DNA of 64,000 nucleotides from a bacterium (GTDB taxonomy: Bacteria > Zhuqueibacterota > QNDG01 > JAGLOF01): assembly GCA_023139105.1 (NCBI GenBank), contig JAGLOF010000054.1, forward strand, positions 1 to 64,000, written 5' to 3'. Numbering within the stretch: the first letter of the stretch is position 1; each line of letters opens with the position of its first letter. The notes beneath the pieces are model-generated. The model had not been told where the DNA came from and did no database searches. It saw only the letters and a program-made list of their open reading frames with translations. Shown here one piece after another: positions 56,920 through 64,000 of this stretch. The position numbers and the translations under genes are program-made.

Positions 56920-58827
56920 ATGGCTTTAATTTCACTACAAAATATCTCTATTGCTTTTGGCGGACCTCTTCTGCTTGATAATTTAAATCTTCAGATTCAA
57001 AAGAATCAGCGTATTTGTCTGCTGGGCCGAAACGGAGCAGGCAAATCAACATTAATGAAAATACTTGCCGGTACTTTGAAACCTGACAATGGAACTGTAC
57101 TTAAAGATGCTTCTGTTCATGTATCATACTTTGAGCAGGATATTCCTGACAGCTTTGAAGGGTCGGTATTTGATATTATTGCCGGTGGTCTTGGAATCAG
57201 AGGAAAGTTGCTGGTTAAATATCATCATGAAGAACAGCGTTTAACTTTACATCCTGAGTATGACCATGTTGTGATGGATCAACTCCATGAGGATATGAAT
57301 AAGCATGATTCATGGTCCGCACTGGAAGAAATTGGGAAAATTGCTACAAGAATGTCTATCGATTTTGAATTAATGTATTCCCAATTGTCTGGAGGTCAGA
57401 AACGGCGTGTGCTGCTTGCACGTGCTTTAGTCTCCTCACCGGATCTGCTTTTGCTTGATGAACCTACAAACCATCTTGATATTGATTCTATTGCATGGAT
57501 GGAGGATTACCTTCTCAAACAGAATATTACACTGCTTTTTGTTACTCATGATCGTATGCTGCTCCGACGCCTTGCAACACGTATTGTTGAGCTGGACAGG
57601 GGACAGCTTGTTGACTGGTCATGTACTTATGATACCTTTCTAGAGCGTAAGCAGAGAGTATTGGAAGATGAAGTAAAAGCATGGGACAGATTTGATAAAA
57701 AACTGGCAGAAGAGGAAATTTGGATTCGAAAGGGAATCAGAGCAAGACAGACAAGGGATGAGGGGAGAGTACGTGCCCTAGAAAAAATGCGCAAAGAAAG
57801 ACGTCATAGGCGTCAAAGGGAAGGTGCTGCCTCTCTGTCTATCATAGAAGCTGGCCGCAGCGGCAAAATGGTTCTTGAAGCTGATAACATACGTTTTTCG
57901 CATGATGGCAAAATATTGATTGACGGTTTTACAAGCAGAATTCTTCGTGGAGATTCTATTGGCATTATCGGGCCGAATGGCTGTGGCAAAACAACTTTAA
58001 TTAATCTATTAATAAAAAAACTTGAACCACAATCCGGTACTATCCGCCATGGTACAAATCTGGAAATAGTGTATTTTGATCAGTTACGTCAGCAACTTGA
58101 TCAGGAAAAAAGTGTTAGGGAGAATGTACTATTACATGGTGATTATGTTATTATTGGCGATGATAAACGCCATATTTATTCATATCTTCAAGATTTTCTT
58201 TTTACACCGGAACGAGCGCGAACACCGGTAAAGGCATTATCAGGAGGAGAAAAAAATCGTTTACTTTTAGCCAGGCTTTTTACTCAACAGGCCAATGTCC
58301 TGGTAATGGATGAACCCACAAATGATCTGGATGTTGAAACTTTAGAATTACTTGAAGAACTTTTGCTTAATTTTGATGGGACATTATTTTTAATTTGTCA
58401 TGATAGAACTTTCCTTAATAACGTTGTAGCCAGCACTTTGGTTTTCACTGAGAATGGAATTATCGAAGAACATATTGGAGGCTATGATGATTGGGCCGCT
58501 ATTAAAGCCCGTCGCAAAGAGAAAATATTTTCTCCAATTAAATCCATTGACAAAAAGGAAGCCTATCTTTCTGAAAAGAAAGCCAGACCGAAAAAGAAAC
58601 TCTCCAATAAAGAAGCGGCTGAGCTGAAATCAATACCGGAACTCATCAATTTGTTGGAAAATGAACAGGCTGCTCTACATGAGAAAATGATTGAACCGGA
58701 GTTTTATAAAAGTGGTGACAAAATGTCTAAAGCCAAGCAGCGTCTCGAAGAGATAGAGATTGAACTGATAAATCTGTTGGAACGGTGGGAAGAACTGGAA
58801 ACGATGCAGATATATAACAGTTGTTAA
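56920..58827 (+). CDS. uup: ABC-F ATPase, Uup-like
   Basis: A 635-residue soluble protein with two ABC domains. Walker A motifs are LLGRNGAGKST and IIGPNGCGKTT; signature motifs are LSGGQKRRVLLARAL and LSGGEKNRLLLARLF. The linker is Arg-rich (RDEGRVRALEKMRKERRHRR), and the C-terminal coiled coil (about 540-630) is typical of Uup. No membrane domain exists. ABC-F proteins act on the ribosome or on DNA structures. The neighbouring B1 lactamase makes an antibiotic-protection reading tempting, but Uup is a housekeeping branch. Confidence 0.88.
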   Translation: MALISLQNISIAFGGPLLLDNLNLQIQKNQRICLLGRNGAGKSTLMKILAGTLKPDNGTVLKDASVHVSYFEQDIPDSFEGSVFDIIAGGLGIRGKLLVKYHHEEQRLTLHPEYDHVVMDQLHEDMNKHDSWSALEEIGKIATRMSIDFELMYSQLSGGQKRRVLLARALVSSPDLLLLDEPTNHLDIDSIAWMEDYLLKQNITLLFVTHDRMLLRRLATRIVELDRGQLVDWSCTYDTFLERKQRVLEDEVKAWDRFDKKLAEEEIWIRKGIRARQTRDEGRVRALEKMRKERRHRRQREGAASLSIIEAGRSGKMVLEADNIRFSHDGKILIDGFTSRILRGDSIGIIGPNGCGKTTLINLLIKKLEPQSGTIRHGTNLEIVYFDQLRQQLDQEKSVRENVLLHGDYVIIGDDKRHIYSYLQDFLFTPERARTPVKALSGGEKNRLLLARLFTQQANVLVMDEPTNDLDVETLELLEELLLNFDGTLFLICHDRTFLNNVVASTLVFTENGIIEEHIGGYDDWAAIKARRKEKIFSPIKSIDKKEAYLSEKKARPKKKLSNKEAAELKSIPELINLLENEQAALHEKMIEPEFYKSGDKMSKAKQRLEEIEIELINLLERWEELETMQIYNSC

Positions 58828-58984
58828 GATTAAGATGATGTAACTTATCACATTATATTGTCAGTTTATCCCAACAATCAGTCCTTCATCCAATAAAAGG
58901 TTTATTTGAAACGGCTTTGCCGTATATTTAGTTACATATTATCTCAACAAATTTAATTTATAATAAGTTATTGGATGTGTTTAA

Positions 58985-59836
58985 ATGGAAATTTTGAAAA
59001 AACAGAAAAAGCTGGCTGAATTTGCTGGTGAACTTTTAGGAACCTTCATCCTGGTGTTCTTTGGTTGCGGTGTGGTGGCTGCATCCATTTTATTTGACAC
59101 CCATTTGGGCCTTTTCCAGGTTGCCATGGTTTGGGGGCTTGGAGTGGCACTGGCTATCTATGTGACACGACATCTATCATGTGCACATCTTAATCCGGCT
59201 GTTACTATAGCAATGATTGTATCCGGGCGGATGAAGCCCTGCAAATTCGGACGATATGTTCTAGGCCAATTTATTGGTGCATTCCTGGCAGCCGTCTTAC
59301 TATACGTTATTTTTAATAGTACTATAATTCAATTTGAAGCAGCAAATGGTATTATACGTGGAACTGCTCAGTCGATTAGTACAGCGGCAATATTTGGTGA
59401 GTTTTATCCTAATCCTTCATCCTCTTTTACATATAGTGTCACTATGTGGACTGCATTTTGTGTTGAATCAGTAGGAACGTTTTTTCTTGTGTTTATGATT
59501 CTTACATTGACTGATGGATGTAATATCGGACGACCGGATGACACTCTGGTTCCTTTATTCATTGGTTTGACAATCACTGTAATAATTTCTGTAATTGCTC
59601 CATTGACACAGGCAGGAATAAATCCCGCCAGAGATTTGGCACCGCGTATATTTGCCTGGTTGGCAGGTTGGGGAAAGGCAGCATTTCCTGCAAAACCGAT
59701 TGGAGCATTGGTTGTATATGTATTTGGCCCGATTTCCGGAAGTATAATTGCAGCTTTATTATTTCAAAAAATTGTACGACCAATGCTTATGGTAAGGGCA
59801 AAAGATGTAGACCTATGTTGTTCTGATTCTGAATAA
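58985..59836 (+). CDS. Aquaglyceroporin (MIP family, GlpF-like)
   Basis: A 283-residue channel with six helices. Both NPA boxes are intact: AHLNPAVTIAMIVSG and GINPARDLAPRIFAWLAGWG. The Asp after the second box (NPARD) marks the glycerol-conducting branch. The C-terminus ends DVDLCCSDSE, an unusual double Cys. No glycerol kinase gene is adjacent. It lies just upstream of a Cys-rich MarR gene, a setting that recalls arsenite-related aquaglyceroporins, but no ars genes are seen. Confidence 0.9.
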   Translation: MEILKKQKKLAEFAGELLGTFILVFFGCGVVAASILFDTHLGLFQVAMVWGLGVALAIYVTRHLSCAHLNPAVTIAMIVSGRMKPCKFGRYVLGQFIGAFLAAVLLYVIFNSTIIQFEAANGIIRGTAQSISTAAIFGEFYPNPSSSFTYSVTMWTAFCVESVGTFFLVFMILTLTDGCNIGRPDDTLVPLFIGLTITVIISVIAPLTQAGINPARDLAPRIFAWLAGWGKAAFPAKPIGALVVYVFGPISGSIIAALLFQKIVRPMLMVRAKDVDLCCSDSE

Positions 59837-59952
59837 ATGATTTAAAACAAGAACACTATTTCCGTTTAGTTTTTTTTAATACCAGGTGAATTGTTGACTG
59901 AAATATTTTTTAAATATGAATTTTCAGATAAATGTGGAACCCTATAAATCTT

Positions 59953-59986
59953 GTTGCCGTATAATACAACAGTTGTAGTATGCAAC
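59953..59986. promoter_or_regulatory. -10 box and large imperfect dyad ahead of the Cys-rich MarR gene
   Basis: A perfect TACAAC-A-GTTGTA palindrome (59965-59977) is embedded in a wider GTTGC...GCAAC dyad (59953-59986). TATAAT (59960-59965) overlaps the left arm, so binding would block the promoter. A related GTTGCA-TAT-TGCAAC site follows the gene. Confidence 0.55.
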
Positions 59987-59998
59987 CGTGGGAATAAA

Positions 59999-60463
59999 AT
60001 GAATAATGTTAATATTAATGAGTTTCGTAAATCAATGCGGCAGCTTGAAAGGCTGCTGGAAAAACAATCAAAAAATTTTGATTGTTGCTGTGGTGTCTCA
60101 GTAGCACAATGCCATACATTATTAGCGTTGGAAGAAATGGAACCTTGTTCACTTAGTGTCTTGGCAAAAGAACTGGAATTGGATAAAAGTACAGTTAGCA
60201 GAAGTATTGAAGGATTAGTACGAATCGGATTAGTACATCGAAAACTTGATTTGGAGAATCGTAGATATACGATTCAAACTCTCTCAGAGCAGGGTAGATT
60301 AACCGTAAAAAAAATAAATGAAGAAAACAATGAATTTTATAATGAGATGCTCAATAAGCTTGCTAATAAAGATAAGAACTCTTTAATACTTGGCTTGACC
60401 AACTTAATTGATTTATTACAAAAAACTATAATAAATAGTGATAAGTGCCGATCAAAAGGTTAA
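59999..60463 (+). CDS. MarR-family regulator with an N-terminal Cys cluster
   Basis: A 154-residue MarR protein. Its winged helix is at about residues 48-100 (SVLAKELELDKSTVSRSIEGLVRIGLVHRKLDLENRRYTI). Cys29, Cys30, Cys31 and Cys38 (DCCCGVSVAQCH) sit before the DNA-binding domain and could bind a metal(loid) or act as a redox switch. ATG 59999 lies after the TATAAT box and its dyad; the longer in-frame ATG at 59951 would precede the promoter. Control of itself, of the following secreted protein and perhaps of the aquaglyceroporin is inferred. Confidence 0.8.
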   Translation: MNNVNINEFRKSMRQLERLLEKQSKNFDCCCGVSVAQCHTLLALEEMEPCSLSVLAKELELDKSTVSRSIEGLVRIGLVHRKLDLENRRYTIQTLSEQGRLTVKKINEENNEFYNEMLNKLANKDKNSLILGLTNLIDLLQKTIINSDKCRSKG

Positions 60464-60479
60464 TTTTTTTATCATTACT

Positions 60480-60494
60480 GTTGCATATTGCAAC
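60480..60494. promoter_or_regulatory. Second dyad GTTGCA-TAT-TGCAAC
   Basis: A perfect 6-bp inverted repeat with a 3-base centre in the 62-base gap between the Cys-rich MarR gene and the secreted-protein gene. It shares the GTTGC half-site with the dyad at 59953-59986, so one regulator may bind both. Confidence 0.5.
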
Positions 60495-60525
60495 AGTTTC
60501 ACTTGCAACAACATTGGAGGTTATT

Positions 60526-60963
60526 ATGAAAAAGAGTATTCTATTGTTTTTGACAATAGTGGCCGTACAAATGTCTCTGGGTAGTATTCGGGATCAAACT
60601 AAAAAAGTTGAAGATGTTATTAACAAATTAGAGAAAGCAATTCAGACAAGCAACTTTGAAATAATTAAACCATTTATAGATGAAGAATTTTTATATGGAG
60701 GCATAAGTTGCGGGTCATCAAATTGTGAATCAGTGAAAAACCTTTTTAAAAATATAGTAAATGATTATCCGGAAAGTATTGCTTTAAAATCAATAGAAAT
60801 CACTCAGATTTCAAAAGAAGGCAGCGATTACTCTATAAGTACACTGTTTCATTACGTTGATAAGGCTAATCTATCAAAAAAACAAGAAATAATTCTAACT
60901 AATGAGGCAAAGCTTTTTGCACTTGAAATTCCATATCTTAAAGTAAAAATAGGTGGAGCATGA
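60526..60963 (+). CDS. Secreted NTF2-like small protein
   Basis: A 145-residue exported protein with a signal peptide (about 1-20). It is followed by a helix-plus-sheet pattern like NTF2/SnoaL or DUF4440 domains (KVEDVINKLEKAIQTSNFEIIKPFI, EGSDYSISTLFHYVD). Two Cys occur in GGISCGSSNCESV. ATG 60526 is chosen for the GGAGG five bases upstream and for the signal peptide. It lies in the regulon-like setting of the Cys-rich MarR. The family call is by shape only. Confidence 0.55.
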   Translation: MKKSILLFLTIVAVQMSLGSIRDQTKKVEDVINKLEKAIQTSNFEIIKPFIDEEFLYGGISCGSSNCESVKNLFKNIVNDYPESIALKSIEITQISKEGSDYSISTLFHYVDKANLSKKQEIILTNEAKLFALEIPYLKVKIGGA

Positions 60964-61181
60964 TAAATTAAAAAAAATAATGGATTTATTATGTGATTTT
61001 AATCTATGATGAGTATGTTACACTATAATTCGACTGTAAAATAATTGAATATTTGTCTGGTTGTCAATGTATTAAGAAAATTGAAATATAAACTATTGTC
61101 TTATTGCTTGACTTTTGAACATATTCTCATTAACATTGACAATTCTTATAAATATCAAATTATTAACAATGGAAATCAATT

Positions 61182-61604
61182 ATGCCACATCAAATTTTTG
61201 ATCTTATACAGTCAATAAAAAAGGGTTGTGTACGTACCGAGGAACATCTGCGTAGAGAATGCGGACTCAGCACTGCTGAATTCAATGGTATACTGATTAT
61301 TGATCCGGAAGAGCATGTTTTTGGAGGAGAATTTTCTGAAAGAATGGACCTCTCTCCATCACGAGGAAGTCGGGTTATAAATCAACTTGTTAAAAAAGAT
61401 TTGTTCCAAACAGAACCTGTTCCGGAGAATCGTCGTGCTATTAGAGTTTTTTTTACAGATTCCGGCAAAAAAATTAGAGCGATGCTGGATACAGAGATAG
61501 AAGAGTGTGAAAAGCGTTTACTTTTAAGATTACCTGAATCTCAACGTGAATCTTTTCGTGAAACTTTGGAAACACTAGCATTCCTTTTGAATAATCCATT
61601 ATAG
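61182..61604 (+). CDS. MarR-family regulator, paralogue of the one at 3856-4281
   Basis: A 140-residue protein sharing LIQSIKKGC-RTEE, LSPSRGSRVINQ-V and the E-E-CE--LL-RLP helix with the first MarR. Cys16 and Cys109 stand at the same positions in both. It is not next to a respiratory operon: the next gene is a PadR regulator 187 bases downstream. No TTGCTAGTAGCAA-type operator was found upstream. It may cross-regulate the 4-15 kb operon or serve the permease downstream. Confidence 0.8.
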   Translation: MPHQIFDLIQSIKKGCVRTEEHLRRECGLSTAEFNGILIIDPEEHVFGGEFSERMDLSPSRGSRVINQLVKKDLFQTEPVPENRRAIRVFFTDSGKKIRAMLDTEIEECEKRLLLRLPESQRESFRETLETLAFLLNNPL

Positions 61605-61790
61605 TCCTGAACTTTTTTTCCAATTTCAAATTATATGTATTAATATACCCGATGTTTTTTCTTGATTAAACACCGGGTATGTTAATTACCTACTTATACC
61701 TTTTCTTTGGACAATCCTAAATAAATGAAACAAATCTATGTCAGCTGCGTAACTCATATATGTTTCAATTATTGAGGATTGGGGAAGTAT

Positions 61791-62120
61791 ATGACAAAAA
61801 TGTTGACAAGGCCAGAAGAACTAATTTTATTGGCAATCTGGCAGCTTAAAGAGAATGCATATTGTGTTCCTATTCGTGAGCATATATCCCGATTAACCGG
61901 AGATAACTGGTCATTGGGATCCATTTATATGCCATTGGATCGACTCGGTAAAAGAGGCTACCTTGACTCCTATTTATCTGAAGCCACTCCTCAACGCGGT
62001 GGCAGGCATAAGCGAATATACACCTTGACCCGTCATGGTAGTGAGGCATTAATTCGTGTACGCAATCTGCATGAGGCTATATGGGCAGAGACAGAAGATA
62101 TTAATCCGGAATCCTTTTAA
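61791..62120 (+). CDS. PadR-family transcriptional regulator
   Basis: A 109-residue winged-helix protein: ELILLAIWQLKENAYCVPIREHI and LGSIYMPLDRLGKRGYLDSYL, with wing RGGRHKRIYTLTRHGSEAL. It is a short PadR (subfamily 2-like). ATG 61791 follows GGGGA by five bases; TTG 61779 is less likely. Its stop overlaps the permease start (TAATG). PadR-permease pairs of this type are common in Acidobacteria and FCB bacteria, where the permease carries a short prefix domain. Confidence 0.88.
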   Translation: MTKMLTRPEELILLAIWQLKENAYCVPIREHISRLTGDNWSLGSIYMPLDRLGKRGYLDSYLSEATPQRGGRHKRIYTLTRHGSEALIRVRNLHEAIWAETEDINPESF

Positions 62121-64000
62121 TGCATCGACAGCCACCCAAATTGGCAGAATGGATTTTAAAATTTATTCTGGTTGATGATCTATGGTATACACCCCTTGGA
62201 GATTTTGAAGAGTTTTTCCAGGTAATTGTTCATGAAGACACTATTTTTAAAGCTCGTCTATGGTATTGGAAACAGATATTTATACTTTTTCCTAAAAAAC
62301 TTAGGGGAAAATTACGTGAAGGAGGCGATATGTTTAACAATTATTGGAAAATGGCCTTAAGGCACTTTAAAAGGCAAACCGTCTATGCTGCTATCAATCT
62401 TATTGGTTTGATAGTGGGAATGACAGTCGCTATCCTATTTCTCTTATGGGTGAGAGATGAGAGGGCGTTTGACCGTTTCCATGTTAATCATGAGGATGTG
62501 TATCGCGTGGTGGCTGATTGGCCAAAATATGGTTGGGATGGATTAGAGAACACACCAGCTCCATTAGCAGAGGCCATTGAATCAGAGTTATCAGAAGTTG
62601 TCAATTTATCGCGGATCTGGTTTCATAATCGGAATGTGTTCCGTGTAGAGGACCGATTTTTTTATGAGTCACGCGGTATTTTTGTCGATCCAGGTTTTTT
62701 TGAGATGTTCAGTTTTCCTGAGGTTGAAGGAGAATCCGGTTCTGCTCTGGATGGACCCCAGGACATTTTTATTACAGCCAGCTTGGCTGAAAGGTATTTT
62801 CCCAATCAAAAGGCCGTAGGTCAGGTTATCTATGCCGATGAGGAACCTTTGACAGTCCGGGGCATCCTGGCTGATCCCCCCAGACATTCAACCCTGCAAT
62901 TTGATTATGTTCAAGCGTTTAAACATGTTGCAGGTTATTCTACACATTGGAATGCATGTCAATTTACCCTGTTTATCCAGCCAAGTCCTAATTCAAATTT
63001 AGAGGAAATTGCTGAGAAGATGACAGCCATTGCCAAAGACAATGGCAGCTGGCATGTAAAAAATGGATTAACTTTTCGGCTTCAGCCAATTTTAGAGATG
63101 CATCTGGATGCGCGCTCCTATCAACGGGAATCAGTTGTATTGGGAGACAGTAAAGTAGTTATGTTATTTACTGCTATTGCACTATTTGCCATACTACTTG
63201 CATGTGTTAATTTTATTAATCTGTCGACTGCCCGGGCAATGACGCGGGCAAAGGAAGTGGGATTACGCAAAACACTAGGCGCACGAAGGGGTCAACTCAT
63301 CGCCCAATTTTTAGGTGAGTCCATGATTTACAGCGGAATTGCAGTGTTTGTGGCAATTATGCTGTCCGCGATATTGCTTCCCTGGTTTAATGCGTTTACC
63401 GGGAAGGCATTGGCTATGGAAATTGCGGATTGGGGATTATGGCGTATACTACTAAGTCTGTTCCTGGCTAGTGGACTATTGGCCGGTGCTTATCCCGCTA
63501 TCCTGCTTTCTGGATTTCAATCCATTGCTGTCCTGAAGTCAATTGGGAATAAAGGATCCCACGGCGCAGGAATGCGACAGGGGCTGGTTGTTTTACAATT
63601 CGCCATCGCTTTATTGCTTATGATTAGCTCTATGGCAATTAATAAACAGATTCATTTTATTCGAAACAAAGACTTAGGCCTGGCTAAAGATCATGTAATC
63701 ACTATTCCGCTGAAAGGGCCTTTTGCTGAACAATTTGAATCTGTTGAACAGGAACTATTGAGAAACTCTCAGATTGCCTCTGTCAGTGGCGTGTGGAATG
63801 ACGTTTCAAGGGAAACCTGGCGCGGGTCACAGAATTGGAAATATGAAGGGAAGACTACAGAAGGCAAAGAGCTGGATATTATAAATACGGGTGTTGATTT
63901 TGATTATTTTAAAACCATGGGAATTACATTAACAGCTGGTCGTCTATTCTCCAAATCATTCGCATCGGATTCGGTTTCTTCTCTAATTTTTAATGAGGCT
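62120..64000 (+). CDS. FtsX/MacB-type ABC permease with PadR-linked prefix domain (partial, runs off window)
   Basis: At least 627 residues, open at the window end. Residues 1-70 are a cytoplasmic prefix (QPPKLAEWILKF, GDFEEFFQVI) like the permease prefix domain of PadR-associated transporters. Then come the MacB-type first helix (AINLIGLIVGMTVAILFLLW, about 90-110), a periplasmic MacB-PCD domain (about 115-340) and the FtsX helices with VGLRKTLGARRGQLIAQFLGES near 390. A second set starts near 495. An internal ATG at 62330 has GGAGG seven bases upstream and would give a prefix-less form. No ATPase gene is seen in the window. Confidence 0.88.
   Translation, partial: MHRQPPKLAEWILKFILVDDLWYTPLGDFEEFFQVIVHEDTIFKARLWYWKQIFILFPKKLRGKLREGGDMFNNYWKMALRHFKRQTVYAAINLIGLIVGMTVAILFLLWVRDERAFDRFHVNHEDVYRVVADWPKYGWDGLENTPAPLAEAIESELSEVVNLSRIWFHNRNVFRVEDRFFYESRGIFVDPGFFEMFSFPEVEGESGSALDGPQDIFITASLAERYFPNQKAVGQVIYADEEPLTVRGILADPPRHSTLQFDYVQAFKHVAGYSTHWNACQFTLFIQPSPNSNLEEIAEKMTAIAKDNGSWHVKNGLTFRLQPILEMHLDARSYQRESVVLGDSKVVMLFTAIALFAILLACVNFINLSTARAMTRAKEVGLRKTLGARRGQLIAQFLGESMIYSGIAVFVAIMLSAILLPWFNAFTGKALAMEIADWGLWRILLSLFLASGLLAGAYPAILLSGFQSIAVLKSIGNKGSHGAGMRQGLVVLQFAIALLLMISSMAINKQIHFIRNKDLGLAKDHVITIPLKGPFAEQFESVEQELLRNSQIASVSGVWNDVSRETWRGSQNWKYEGKTTEGKELDIINTGVDFDYFKTMGITLTAGRLFSKSFASDSVSSLIFNEA

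Overview
The window reads as a chromosomal segment of an anaerobic or facultative, low-GC (visibly under 45 percent), Gram-negative bacterium of the wider FCB assemblage. The lineage call rests on a PorX-type response regulator/PglZ protein followed by tsaE, an outer-membrane barrel fused to a TolB-like propeller, TonB and TPR envelope proteins, and Reg_prop/Y_Y_Y sensor kinases. Candidate lineages such as Marinimicrobia, Calditrichota or KSB1 would fit, but I cannot place it from sequence alone.

Left edge (1-3.8 kb): a decayed accessory island. It holds the C-terminus of an AlbA_2/RecG-like protein, a 23-codon HsdR remnant, a DUF6933-like gene, a rhuM pseudogene (amber codon plus frameshift), and a two-gene minus-strand unit encoding a membrane coiled-coil protein and a HigA-type HTH fused to a dCTP deaminase-like domain.

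3.8-15.3 kb: the centrepiece. A Cys-containing MarR regulator with its own promoter and operator is followed by 12 overlapping or closely spaced genes for an Mrp-Mbh/Mbs-type ion-pumping respiratory complex, then a CBS-domain gene. The gene order matches archaeal Mbh/Mbs clusters. The catalytic subunit keeps only the N-terminal CxxC, the NuoB-like subunit has three cluster cysteines instead of four, the two antiporter-like pumps are fused in one 1042-residue protein, and the NuoI-like subunit is fused to a GltD/NfnB-like FAD-NAD(P)H module. I infer a non-hydrogenase complex, possibly NAD(P)H- or ferredoxin-linked and acting on sulfane sulfur or a related acceptor, coupled to H+/Na+ translocation.

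15.3-37.4 kb: PIN-PhoH ATPase, an unrecognised protein, UspA, GlsB, a 1237-residue sensor kinase, a lone receiver, a CtpA-type protease, a 928-residue peptidase-MA/propeller/barrel protein, a MITE-like repeat, a YIP1 protein, an NtrB/NtrC-like pair, a double-receiver protein, an ECF sigma/anti-sigma/TonB operon, and a TPR lipoprotein.

37.6-48.5 kb: a long housekeeping run on the plus strand: porX, tsaE, tsaB, rimI, accD, surE, guaA, glmS, an LpoA-like binding protein and pgeF. 48.5-55.7 kb: outer-membrane protein, uppP, holA, a second ECF sigma/anti-sigma pair with a degenerate HtrA-like protease, a GAF protein, a small zinc-ribbon protein, rdgB and tRNA-Pro(UGG).

56-64 kb: a subclass B1 metallo-beta-lactamase homologue, ABC-F (Uup-like), an aquaglyceroporin, a Cys-rich MarR with dyad operators, an NTF2-like secreted protein, a paralogue of the first MarR, and a PadR regulator coupled to an FtsX/MacB-type permease that runs off the window.
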